Below are positions 1-8,478 of a stretch of DNA of 64,000 bases, piece by piece. The notes beneath the pieces are model-generated. The model was not told where the DNA came from and did no database searches. It was given only the letters and a program-made list of their open reading frames with translations. Made by a program: the position numbers and the translations under genes. Positions within the stretch are counted from its first letter, which is position 1. Every line of letters begins with the position of its first letter. This DNA is from Gammaproteobacteria bacterium UBA1119 (GTDB lineage: Bacteria; Pseudomonadota; Gammaproteobacteria; Pseudomonadales; Azotimanducaceae): NCBI GenBank assembly GCA_002313255.1, contig DCBA01000124.1:7941-71940 (forward strand), read 5' to 3'.

Positions 1-292
<292 letters not shown>

Positions 293-316
293 TTAGTTCC
301 TCTATGAATCAATTGG

Positions 317-607
317 TTAGTCTTCCAACACCCCGAAAATTTCACTCTCGGAGAGCATTAACAGTTCCTCTCCGTCAAGCGTGACGGTACTGCCGCCGTA
401 TTGGCCAAAAATGACCTTGTCGCCAACTTTCACGTCAATTTTCTGGAGTTTGCCATCGTCCTGGATTTTGCCCGGGCCAGCGGCCAGAACCTCTCCTTGC
501 GATGGCTTTTCTGCAGCCGAGTCGGGAAGCACGATCCCTCCAGCGGAGGTCGTATCTTCTTCCAACCGACGCACAACCAAGCGGTCGTGTAAGGGTCGAA
601 TATTCAT
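317..607 (-). CDS. groES: Co-chaperonin GroES (10 kDa)
   Basis: A 96-residue GroES, the heptameric lid of the GroEL chamber. The start [14 protein letters not shown] is diagnostic, followed by the mobile-loop region ([20 protein letters not shown]) and the [14 protein letters not shown] core. The open frame extends 28 codons upstream, but that stretch runs through the CIRCE operator, so the ATG at 605-607 with GGGAG upstream is the real start. It is the first gene of the groESL operon, with fxsA upstream on the same strand, a common gammaproteobacterial arrangement. Regulation by the HrcA repressor is inferred from the operator. Confidence 0.97.
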   Translation of the reverse strand: MNIRPLHDRLVVRRLEEDTTSAGGIVLPDSAAEKPSQGEVLAAGPGKIQDDGKLQKIDVKVGDKVIFGQYGGSTVTLDGEELLMLSESEIFGVLED

Positions 608-651
608 GAACAAATGTCTCCCAAGGTTTATACCCTTCCTACTTAATCCGA

Positions 652-678
652 TTAGCACTCCGAAAGAGAGAGTGCTAA
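652..678 (-). promoter_or_regulatory. CIRCE operator (HrcA binding site)
   Basis: A perfect inverted repeat TTAGCACTC, nine-base spacer, GAGTGCTAA, identical to the CIRCE consensus bound by HrcA. It lies 44 bp upstream of the groES start and just downstream of the promoter-like elements at 692-719, so it would cover the start of the transcript. hrcA itself is not in the window. Confidence 0.95.
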
Positions 679-691
679 TCAGGGGACGCAT

Positions 692-719
692 ATAATAGGG
701 ATGGAATCATACGTTTCAA
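692..719 (-). promoter_or_regulatory. groESL promoter, sigma70 and/or sigma32-like
   Basis: On the minus strand TTGAAA (714-719) and TATTAT (692-697) are separated by 16 bp. The same stretch read as GTTGAAA, 13 bases, CCCTATTAT resembles the heat-shock sigma32 pattern (CTTGAAA ... CCCCATnT). The element sits between fxsA and groES immediately upstream of CIRCE. Having both an HrcA operator and a sigma32-like promoter would give dual heat-shock control; the sigma assignment is inference. Confidence 0.6.
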
Positions 720-744
720 CCCCTATTTGCGATTCTTTTTCGCG

Positions 745-1164
745 CTATGGTCGGCGTCGAAAGTCACCTTCGATAGTTTTCCCTGCCCCCGCGGGTCTTT
801 CTGCCGGGCTTTTCAGGTTGACTTGGGCGAGTATTCTTTTGGCTATATTGTTCCGTATCACCGGCGCGAGTATCGTAAATCCAACAAAGTCTGTTACAAA
901 TCCTGGTGTCAGTAGAAGGGCTCCGGCAACCGCCAACAGCAAACCTTCGACCACTTCGATCGCAGGCACTTGACCTTGTTCTAGACGACTGAGGCCCTTG
1001 GTCAACGTCCGGAAACCTTCTCGTCGCAGTATTGCCACGCCAACTACTGCCGTTATAACCACCAATAAAACCGTCGACGTGGCGCCAATCTGGCCACCCA
1101 CCTCGATAAGGATGTACATTTCAACGAGCGGGGTTAAAAAGAAAACCAGCGTCCACTTGCCCAT
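745..1164 (-). CDS. fxsA: FxsA family inner-membrane protein
   Basis: A 139-residue membrane protein of the FxsA family. In E. coli, FxsA overproduction suppresses F exclusion of phage T7; its normal role is not established. Three hydrophobic segments are visible (about residues 3-23, 26-42 and 71-95), with the family motifs PLVEMYILIEVG near the N-terminus and LLLTPGFVTDFVGF in the third segment. The C-terminus is polar and basic (GDFRRRP). The ATG at 1162-1164 fits the family length; a TTG at 1200 would add 12 residues not typical of the family. It lies upstream of groES in the same direction. Confidence 0.9.
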   Translation of the reverse strand: MGKWTLVFFLTPLVEMYILIEVGGQIGATSTVLLVVITAVVGVAILRREGFRTLTKGLSRLEQGQVPAIEVVEGLLLAVAGALLLTPGFVTDFVGFTILAPVIRNNIAKRILAQVNLKSPAERPAGAGKTIEGDFRRRP

Positions 1165-1193
1165 ACATGACAATCTGGGGACGAAATAGGGTG

Positions 1194-1499
1194 ATGTCAA
1201 TGTCGGCCCCTAATGAACGTATATGGTTGATCATTGCTGCAATCCCGTATGGCCATGTAACAACCTATGGGCAAGTCGCCGCTCTTGCTGGTCTACCCAA
1301 CGCAGCACGCACTGTCGGTCGGATTCTTAGCAATCTCCCAACGGGAACCAAATTGCCTTGGCACCGAGTCGTCAATGCACGCGGAGAAATTTCGCTTACC
1401 GGGGCTCAGGCAACACGCCAGAAAAAACTTCTCGTTCAAGAAGGCGTTACCGTCACGCGAAAACATGTCAGTTTGGCGGAATTTGGCTGGCAACCTTAG
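1194..1499 (+). CDS. atl: Alkyltransferase-like protein (MGMT family without the active-site Cys)
   Basis: A 101-residue protein matching the C-terminal DNA-binding domain of O6-alkylguanine-DNA alkyltransferase: IPYGHVTTYGQVAALAG, then ARTVGRILSNLP, then PWHRVVNARGEIS. Trp replaces the Cys of the PCHR methyl-acceptor motif, the hallmark of alkyltransferase-like (ATL) proteins. Known ATLs bind O6-alkylguanine, flip it out and direct nucleotide-excision repair to it instead of repairing it themselves. The ATG at 1194 is preferred over the longer frame from 1167. The 3' end overlaps the convergent ampG by 32 bp, and the 5' end is 29 bp from divergent fxsA. Confidence 0.88.
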   Translation: MSMSAPNERIWLIIAAIPYGHVTTYGQVAALAGLPNAARTVGRILSNLPTGTKLPWHRVVNARGEISLTGAQATRQKKLLVQEGVTVTRKHVSLAEFGWQP

Positions 1500-2808
1500 G
1501 TGTATCGGAAAAAATCTCAAATCGCATTACTGCGAATACGAGAAGCATCGCCGGGATGCCGATCCCGCCCGCATAGAGAAAGAACATCGTGTACCCGAGG
1601 CCGTCGACAACTACTCCTGCAAACCCGCCAATAAATTTACCGAGCAACGTCATCACCGAACTAAATAGCGCGTATTGCGTCGCCGTATAGGTCTTATTCA
1701 CCAAATTGGAAAGGAAGGCTACAAATACCACGTTCGCAACACCCGCACTTAAATTATCCGCGCTGATAACCATCGCCAGAAGCATCCTCGTCGGCGTCAG
1801 CTCAGCCATAAGGGCAAAGAGGAGGTTCGTCAGCGCGACCATAATGGCTCCGATCAACATCATCCGCATGAGTCCGAAACGAACCACAAATATGCCTCCT
1901 AACGCCGCACCTGCGAGCGTCATCGAAAAGCCAAAGGCTTTGACAATGCTCGCGATTTCGGCCTTGGTAAAACCAAGATCGAGATAAAAGGGGTTCGCCA
2001 TCACTCCCATGGTGATATCGCTGATGCGATAAGTCGCGATGACACCCAAGAGGACCAGTGCCAACCAGCCGTGGCGCGAAAAGAACTCGTGGAACGGTGC
2101 GGCCACTGCGCTTCGAAACCAGCGAACGATACGTTGTCGCCGGGGTTCACCAACATTCGTATAAGGTTGCTCGATCGATGCATCATGCTCCGGTTCCCGG
2201 ATGATGCATGTGGTAATTACGCCGACTGAAACCAAACCAGCCATAATTGCGTAACTCGTGCTCCACGAGCTGAATTCAGCTATCAAGAGAGCACCCGCGC
2301 CTGCGACAAGTAACGCGACCCGGTAGCCAAAGACATAGGCAGCCGCCATTGCCGCCTGACGTTCCATTTCCGCGGCTTCGATCCGATACGCATCGATGCT
2401 AATGTCCTGCGTCGCTGAGGCGAAAGCCACCACCAAGGCGAGTACTACAACACCATGTAAGTTCTGGTCCGGGTCAATGATGGAAAGGCCAACAAGACCC
2501 GCGCAAATACCTAATTGGGCAACCAACATCCAACTCCGTCGTTGACCCAGTCGGCCAAACCCGGGCAACCGAATTCGGTCGACCACTGGCGCCCAAAACA
2601 CTTTGACGGAATAAGTAATACCCACCCAACTAAAGAACCCGATCGTTGACCGACTCACACCGTTTTCTGTCAACCACACCGACATCGTCGAAAAAACCAG
2701 TAAGAACGGCAGTCCGGCGGAAAAACCAAGAAAAAACAGCGCCACAATGCGTGGATGCCAATAAATGGCAATCGATGCCAGCCAGCGCTGGGGCGAGTTA
2801 ACTCTCAA
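1468..2808 (-). CDS. ampG: AmpG-type muropeptide permease (MFS)
   Basis: A 446-residue major-facilitator transporter with about 12 to 14 hydrophobic segments. The N-terminal LGFSAGLPFLLVFSTMSVWL, the segment containing KVFWAPVVDR and the FASATQDISIDAYRIE motif are typical of AmpG, which imports GlcNAc-1,6-anhydroMurNAc-peptides from the periplasm for cell-wall recycling. The start is a TTG at 2806-2808 that overlaps the yajQ stop as TTGA, so translation is probably coupled; there is no ATG before residue 42. AmpD, which processes the imported muropeptides, is encoded 7 kb away. Its 3' end overlaps the convergent ATL gene. Confidence 0.9.
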   Translation of the reverse strand: MRVNSPQRWLASIAIYWHPRIVALFFLGFSAGLPFLLVFSTMSVWLTENGVSRSTIGFFSWVGITYSVKVFWAPVVDRIRLPGFGRLGQRRSWMLVAQLGICAGLVGLSIIDPDQNLHGVVVLALVVAFASATQDISIDAYRIEAAEMERQAAMAAAYVFGYRVALLVAGAGALLIAEFSSWSTSYAIMAGLVSVGVITTCIIREPEHDASIEQPYTNVGEPRRQRIVRWFRSAVAAPFHEFFSRHGWLALVLLGVIATYRISDITMGVMANPFYLDLGFTKAEIASIVKAFGFSMTLAGAALGGIFVVRFGLMRMMLIGAIMVALTNLLFALMAELTPTRMLLAMVISADNLSAGVANVVFVAFLSNLVNKTYTATQYALFSSVMTLLGKFIGGFAGVVVDGLGYTMFFLYAGGIGIPAMLLVFAVMRFEIFSDTPKVASQIPPN

Positions 2809-3287
2809 TCTCGAAAATTATTGAATTGGAGCGGTATATCGATATCGGCATCACGAAGAGAACCCATCACCGTTTGCAGATCGTCACGTTTCTTGCCAGT
2901 TACCCGCACTTTATCGCCCTGCACCTGAGCTTGGACTTTGAACCGGGAATCTTTCACCAATTTAGTGATCTGCCGGCTCACGTCCCGATCAATCCCTTGT
3001 CGAAGTCGAAACTTCACGCGCTTCTGCTTGCCCGATGCTTCCACGGCTTGGGCATCAAGCGCTCCGACGTCGACTTTCCGTTTGGCGAGCTTTTCTTTCA
3101 ACACATCGGTCAGCTGGTGGACTTGGAATTCCTCTTCCGCCCATACCAGGATCTCCCCTTCCTCAAAGTCGAAACCGGCATCAACTCCACGGAAGTCAAA
3201 TCGAGTGCCGAGTTCCCGAGCGGCTTGGTCGACTGCGTTTCGGACTTCCTGGACCTCGATTTCGGAAACCACATCAAAACTTGGCAT
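2805..3287 (-). CDS. yajQ: YajQ family nucleotide-binding protein
   Basis: A 160-residue protein of the YajQ/UPF0234 family, small cytoplasmic proteins with two ferredoxin-like folds. Homologues bind cyclic di-GMP in some species and have been linked to nucleic-acid binding. It has the family N-terminus (MPSFDVVSEIEVQEVRNAV), the ELGTRFDFRG motif and the C-terminal DLQTVM and DIDIPLQFNNFRD. Full length. ampG starts within its stop codon, so the two are probably co-transcribed. The upstream 276 bp up to pduO contains no convincing gene and must hold the divergent promoters. Confidence 0.95.
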   Translation of the reverse strand: MPSFDVVSEIEVQEVRNAVDQAARELGTRFDFRGVDAGFDFEEGEILVWAEEEFQVHQLTDVLKEKLAKRKVDVGALDAQAVEASGKQKRVKFRLRQGIDRDVSRQITKLVKDSRFKVQAQVQGDKVRVTGKKRDDLQTVMGSLRDADIDIPLQFNNFRD

Positions 3288-3563
3288 ACGCGTTAGTTAC
3301 CCACCTTGATCAAGCGACCTCTTAAACCAGCCGACTCTACAAGCATCGAGCCTCCTCCCGCGACGGTTATGAGGATCACGCCAACGCTCGCACAAGAACC
3401 GTTTTCTGGCAAGGATTGTACGAATCGGTGTCGAAAGCTTATTCGTAATTCTCGTCACACCAGCATCTAACCTTTCAGCGTTCGTTCACGGCGGACGCGA
3501 ATCACATAGCTAACGTCCAGCTGCCGACGCTGTTACCGTATGGTTCTCCAACGGAGTATCGTC

Positions 3564-4121
3564 ATGCCTAATCGGATCAATCGTGTCACCACCCGCACTG
3601 GCGATGACGGCCAAACCTCCCTTGCTGACGGTAAGCGCTATCGCAAAGAACATGAGCGGATGGAATTGATCGGGACCTTGGACGAAGCCAACTGTGCCTT
3701 GGGCGTGTTGATCGCCAATCTGGACGCCCATTGTCCATTTCGTGCCTTTCTGGTGACCGTTCAGTCCCGTCTCTTCGACGTTGGCGCTTCTGTGGCAACA
3801 GGCACCAGTCATCTCGACTGTACCGGCGAAACTGCGGTCGTCGACCAACAAATCGCGCTCTTAAATCAAGAGCTTGATCCACTTCAAGAGTTCGTTCTGC
3901 CGGGAGGAAATACGATTTGTGCACTCGCGCACCTGGCAAGAGCGACAATGCGACGCGCAGAACGCACGTTTTGGCGTGCCAAAATCAATGCCTTAATTGA
4001 AGCCGGTACCGGAGCTTATCTAAACCGTCTATCGGATTACTTGTTCGTCGTCGCGCGCACTACCGCTGACGGCATAGAACAAACTTGGCAACCGGTGACA
4101 AGCGGCGACCCCACTCGTTAA
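3564..4121 (+). CDS. Cob(I)alamin adenosyltransferase, PduO type
   Basis: A 185-residue ATP:corrinoid adenosyltransferase of the PduO/EutT-like family, which makes adenosylcobalamin from cob(I)alamin and ATP. Visible motifs are the N-terminal TRTGDDGQTSL ATP loop, the central LPGG, the MRRAER helix and NRLSDYLFVVAR. The ATG at 3564 with GGAG nine bases upstream gives the family length; the longer frame from 3540 lacks support. There is no recognisable cobalamin riboswitch in the 5' region. The stop codon overlaps the convergent aceF stop within the palindrome TTAA (4118-4121). Confidence 0.93.
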   Translation: MPNRINRVTTRTGDDGQTSLADGKRYRKEHERMELIGTLDEANCALGVLIANLDAHCPFRAFLVTVQSRLFDVGASVATGTSHLDCTGETAVVDQQIALLNQELDPLQEFVLPGGNTICALAHLARATMRRAERTFWRAKINALIEAGTGAYLNRLSDYLFVVARTTADGIEQTWQPVTSGDPTR

Positions 4122-5752
4122 CGGAGCAAGCTTTCAGGTTCGGTAAGAATCTGTCCTAGCCGTCGCACAAATCGGCCAGCCTCGGCCCCATTAATTGCTC
4201 GGTGATCGTACGACAAAGAGACCGGTAACATTTTTCGGGGTACAAATTGCTGCCCATCCCAAAGCGGCTGAGTATCCATCCTGGCGATACCCAGGATGGC
4301 TAATTCAGGCGCGTTTACGATGGGGGTAAAGCCCGTGCCACCAATTGCGCCTAAGCTCGAAACAGTAAAACAACCCCCTGCCATATGCTCAGGTCTGAGT
4401 TTTCGTCCCCTGGCTAGCTGGGAAAGTTCTGTTACCTCCTCGGCAAGATCCACGATACCTTTCTCGTCCACATCTCGAATCACTGGCACCACAAGCCCAA
4501 CATCGGTATCGACTGCAAAACCAATATGGCAATATTTTTTCAATATCAACGTCCGTAGAGTCGGACCCAGCGAGGCGTTAAATCGTGGAAACTCGGCAAG
4601 ACTTAGTGCACATGCCTTTAACACAAATGCGAGAGGCGTAAGCGATTCTATCCCCTCGTCACGTTTCATCTTCGCCCTGACATCTTCCAAGTGCGTCGCG
4701 TCAACGAGATCGTGTTGGGTGACATGCACGACGTTGAGCCAACTTCGATGTAAATTCGCGGCACCGGTGCGGCGAACACGCGATAGATCAACCTCTTCGA
4801 TGGTCCCATATTTCGTGAAGTCCTCTGAAGGCACGCTCGGAAGGACAGCTTGGTTGGGATCGCTTGAACTCGTTAAAACCGCCTTGACGTACGCTTTAAC
4901 ATCGTCCTTAACAATCCGACCTTGAGCACCAGAGCCTTGTATAGAATTCAGTTCAACCCCTAATTCCCGAGCCAGCCTGCGTACCGCCGGTCCGGCATAA
5001 ATCGTTTCATCAGTCAACCGAACCCCGGGCTCAAGAGTTTGGGTCGTTCGGATTCTTGGCGTGCTTATATCTAGATCGGTCGCGACCGTATTTGGAGCGA
5101 CATTCGACTGACGCGTTCCAACCGCCACGTCAACTGGGTCACCCGGCACGATGACCGCAACGACCGCCCCCTCGACCACCTCATCGTCCACTGCTAATGC
5201 GACGGACTTCACCTTCCCGTTTACGGGTGACGGGATTTCCATCGACGCTTTTTCTGACTCAATCACCACTATAGGATCGTCAACAAACACGGCGTCCCCT
5301 GGTGCAACTGTTACTTCGATCACAACAACGTCTTCGGCGTCTCCCAGATCGGGGACCCGTACTTCGACCTGTGGTGTGCCTTCTAAAGTGGGTGCATCGC
5401 GATTCCCATCGTCCGACTCTCGCAGTGCATAACGCCGTCTCTCTACCCCAGACGTTTTGTCTTCGCGGACTTCGTCGATAATGCTATCCGCTTCATCTGT
5501 CCGGGCAGGGTTGCCATCCGTTTCTATGGTTGCAACCAAATCCCCCTCATTAACGATATCGCCGACCGCGAGACTGATTCCGACAACTTTCCCAGCCACC
5601 TCGGCTGGTAATTCCATGGACGCCTTCTCTGATTCGATAACGACCAACGTAGTATCAACCGGGATTTCGTCTCCCTCGGCAATACAGATTTCAATGACTT
5701 CAACTTCTTCGGCGTCGCCGACATCAGGGACTCTGACCTCAACGAGGCTCAT
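4118..5752 (-). CDS. aceF: Pyruvate dehydrogenase E2, dihydrolipoyllysine acetyltransferase
   Basis: A 544-residue E2 core of the pyruvate dehydrogenase complex that transfers the acetyl group from lipoyl-lysine to CoA. Domains in order: lipoyl domain 1 (residues 3-77, lipoylated Lys43 in ESEKASMEL), an acidic linker, lipoyl domain 2 (128-202, Lys168 in ESEKASMEI), a second linker, the peripheral-subunit-binding domain (about 252-290, YAGPAVRRLARELGV) and the catalytic domain, with His517 in SYDHRAINGAEAGRF. Its ATG overlaps the aceE stop (ATGA). The E3 gene lpd does not follow; the neighbour is convergent pduO, so E3 is encoded elsewhere. Confidence 0.97.
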   Translation of the reverse strand: MSLVEVRVPDVGDAEEVEVIEICIAEGDEIPVDTTLVVIESEKASMELPAEVAGKVVGISLAVGDIVNEGDLVATIETDGNPARTDEADSIIDEVREDKTSGVERRRYALRESDDGNRDAPTLEGTPQVEVRVPDLGDAEDVVVIEVTVAPGDAVFVDDPIVVIESEKASMEIPSPVNGKVKSVALAVDDEVVEGAVVAVIVPGDPVDVAVGTRQSNVAPNTVATDLDISTPRIRTTQTLEPGVRLTDETIYAGPAVRRLARELGVELNSIQGSGAQGRIVKDDVKAYVKAVLTSSSDPNQAVLPSVPSEDFTKYGTIEEVDLSRVRRTGAANLHRSWLNVVHVTQHDLVDATHLEDVRAKMKRDEGIESLTPLAFVLKACALSLAEFPRFNASLGPTLRTLILKKYCHIGFAVDTDVGLVVPVIRDVDEKGIVDLAEEVTELSQLARGRKLRPEHMAGGCFTVSSLGAIGGTGFTPIVNAPELAILGIARMDTQPLWDGQQFVPRKMLPVSLSYDHRAINGAEAGRFVRRLGQILTEPESLLR

Positions 5753-8415
5753 GATCGTCGAGGATTTGGTTTATCCGGGGCGATCCCCATTTCTTCAATC
5801 GCATCCTCAACGTCGCTCTCTGCGATCACCTGCGCGCTCGCGAGTTCCGTTAGAGCTGCTAGTGTGACAAATCGCTCATCGACTTCAAAAAAACCACGCA
5901 ATTGTTCCCTCGTATCGCTGCGTCCAAAACCATCCGTCCCCAAAACTCGATACGGCGCGGCGTGAAAAGCACGAATAGATTCCGCGTAGAGTTTGACGTA
6001 ATCGGTTGCGGCAACGACGGGGATGTCGCCGTCAAGGCACTCTGAAACATAACTGCGGCGTGAATCCTCCGCAGGATGCAGCATGTTCCATCGCGCAACG
6101 TCGTGTCCATCCCTTGCTAACTCTGTAAAGCTGGTGACGCTCCAGACTTCGCTGTCGACACCATAATCGCGCTTTAATCGGGTCGACGCTTTTGTTACTT
6201 CATTTAGTATCGCACCACTACCCAGCAGCCGAATTTTTCTGGCCGACCTACTCGAATCAAAGGACATTAATTCGTACATCCCCCTTAGGATGCCGCTTGC
6301 TGTCCCTTCTGGCATCGCCGGTTGAATATAGTTTTCGTTCATCAGGGTGATGTAGTAGAAGATCCGTTCATCCTCGACATACATTCGCCGGAGTCCATCC
6401 TGAACGATCACGGCTAGCTCGTATGCATAACATGGGTCGTACGAAACGCAGTTTGGAACGGCTCCCGATAGCAGGTGGCTGTGCCCATCTTGGTGTTGCA
6501 ATCCCTCGCCATTGAGAGTTGTCCGCCCCGAAGTGGCTCCCAACAAAAACCCTCGTGCTTGCATGTCGCCTGCCGCCCAAGCGAGATCGCCAACGCGTTG
6601 AAATCCGAACATGGAATAAAAAAGATAAAAGGGGATCAGCGTGTACTGGTTCGTACTATACGACGTAGCGGCTGCCAGCCACGCGGCAAATGCACCAGCT
6701 TCGTTGATCCCTTCTTCAAGAACCTGCCCATCTTTCGACTCTCGGTATGCGGTCAACTCGCCGGCATCAACCGGCTCGTATAGTTGCCCCTCCGAAGAGT
6801 AGATCCCCAATTGTCGGAACATCCCTTCCATACCAAAGGTCCGGGCCTCATCGGGAACGATCGGCACGATCCTTTTTCCGATTGACTCGTCCCGCAAAAG
6901 TGTTGATAGAATTCTTACGAAGCCCATCGTCGTCGAGAATTTTCGTTCGCCGCCGCCCTGTAGCAAATTGTCAAGATATTCAAGAGAGGGGATATCGAAT
7001 CCGGATGGGGCGGCAATACGACTCGGGATCGGACCGCCAAGTTTCTCCCGCTGCTCGAGCATATACACCATTTCTGGACTATCACTAGGCGGTCTGTAAT
7101 ACGGCACCGACTCTAATTCACTGTCTGACAGAGGGATGTCAAAGCGATCACGAAAATGCTTTAGATCGTCAAGATCAAGCTTTTTGACTTGGTGCGTGGT
7201 GTTCTCGGATTCCCCAGCATCGCCCATCCCATATCCCTTCACGGTCTTCGCAAGAATGACCGTGGGCTGGCCGCGATGATCCATGGCCGCTTGGTAAGCT
7301 GCGTACACCTTGAAGGGGTCGTGGCCACCGCGATTGAGGCGCATGATGTCATCGTCGGATAGGTGAGCGACAAGTTTCAGCAATTCTGGGTGTTTCCCGA
7401 AAAATTCTTGGCGGGTGTAGCCGCCGCCTTTCGCCTTGTAATTCTGGTATTCGCCGTCCACGGTCTCGTTCATGCGTTGCTGCAGGAGCCCATCAACGTC
7501 ATTGGTGAAGAGCGGATCCCATAATCGCCCCCATACAACCTTGATTACGTTCCATCCTGCGCCGCGAAATTCGCCTTCAAGTTCTTGGATTATCTTTCCG
7601 TTTCCGCGGACGGGTCCGTCCAGTCGTTGCAAATTGCAGTTGACGACAAAAACAAGGTTGTCGAGTCGCTCGCGTCCCGCAAGCCCGAGCGCGCCAAGGG
7701 ACTCGGGTTCGTCGCACTCGCCATCACCAAGGAACGCCCATACCTTACGATCCTCCATCGCAATGAGGCCGCGCGAATCAAGATATTTCATGATATGCGC
7801 TTGATAAATTGCCTGAATTGGTCCAAGGCCCATCGAAACGGTGGGGAACTGCCAATAGTCAGGCATGAGCCATGGGTGGGGATAGGAAGAAAGTCCATCA
7901 CCACCGACTTCTTGGCGAAAATTATCAAGATGTTCTTCATTCAGTCTGCGTTCTAAAAAGGAGCGCGCATATATACCCGGGGCGCTATGCCCTTGGAAAT
8001 AGATCAAATCTCCAGCGTACTCTGGCGTCGGTCCTCTGAAAAAGTAGTTGAATCCAATTTCATAGAGAGTCGCCGAAGAAGCAAAAGTCGAAATGTGTCC
8101 ACCCAGGTCCCCGTCCCGACGATTTGCTCGGACTACCATCGCTAGCGCGTTCCAGCGAATTAGACTGCGGATCCGCCTTTCCGTGAAAAGATCGCCCGGC
8201 ATGAACGCCTCGAGATGGGCTGGGATGGTATTCCGATAGGGCGTGGTGATGGTGTAGGGCAGCGAGGCGCCCGTTTTAGTCATTCGAGAAGACAATCGTC
8301 TCAACAAAAAATTAGCCCGTTCAACCCCTTCGTTATCGAGAATATATTCGAGCGAAGCTAACCACTCTTGTGTCTCTGTAGGATTGGTATCCTCCCTATC
8401 CCCTCGAGCTGCCAT
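5749..8415 (-). CDS. aceE: Pyruvate dehydrogenase E1 component (homodimeric type)
   Basis: An 888-residue thiamine-diphosphate enzyme that decarboxylates pyruvate and acetylates the lipoyl groups of AceF. It is the single-chain AceE type of Proteobacteria: GGHISTFASSATLYEIGFNYFF near the N-terminus, the ThDP-binding FLGDGECDEPES followed by NCNLQRLDGPVRGN, and later LNGEGLQHQDGHSHL. Length matches the family. The ATG at 8413-8415 is preferred over a TTG nine bases earlier. It is followed by aceF with a 4-bp overlap and preceded by the ROK kinase gene 63 bp upstream; no PdhR-type regulator gene is nearby. Confidence 0.97.
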   Translation of the reverse strand: MAARGDREDTNPTETQEWLASLEYILDNEGVERANFLLRRLSSRMTKTGASLPYTITTPYRNTIPAHLEAFMPGDLFTERRIRSLIRWNALAMVVRANRRDGDLGGHISTFASSATLYEIGFNYFFRGPTPEYAGDLIYFQGHSAPGIYARSFLERRLNEEHLDNFRQEVGGDGLSSYPHPWLMPDYWQFPTVSMGLGPIQAIYQAHIMKYLDSRGLIAMEDRKVWAFLGDGECDEPESLGALGLAGRERLDNLVFVVNCNLQRLDGPVRGNGKIIQELEGEFRGAGWNVIKVVWGRLWDPLFTNDVDGLLQQRMNETVDGEYQNYKAKGGGYTRQEFFGKHPELLKLVAHLSDDDIMRLNRGGHDPFKVYAAYQAAMDHRGQPTVILAKTVKGYGMGDAGESENTTHQVKKLDLDDLKHFRDRFDIPLSDSELESVPYYRPPSDSPEMVYMLEQREKLGGPIPSRIAAPSGFDIPSLEYLDNLLQGGGERKFSTTMGFVRILSTLLRDESIGKRIVPIVPDEARTFGMEGMFRQLGIYSSEGQLYEPVDAGELTAYRESKDGQVLEEGINEAGAFAAWLAAATSYSTNQYTLIPFYLFYSMFGFQRVGDLAWAAGDMQARGFLLGATSGRTTLNGEGLQHQDGHSHLLSGAVPNCVSYDPCYAYELAVIVQDGLRRMYVEDERIFYYITLMNENYIQPAMPEGTASGILRGMYELMSFDSSRSARKIRLLGSGAILNEVTKASTRLKRDYGVDSEVWSVTSFTELARDGHDVARWNMLHPAEDSRRSYVSECLDGDIPVVAATDYVKLYAESIRAFHAAPYRVLGTDGFGRSDTREQLRGFFEVDERFVTLAALTELASAQVIAESDVEDAIEEMGIAPDKPNPRRS

Positions 8416-8478
8416 TACACCCAATTCCAGTTGCCGATGATCATGCTTCGCCCGAAAACCCGTAGAGCATGAACCATC

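Noticed and set aside
3288-3563. Possible cobalamin riboswitch before the adenosyltransferase gene
   Set aside because: I could not find the B12-box-like conserved core; only a plain divergent intergenic region is seen.
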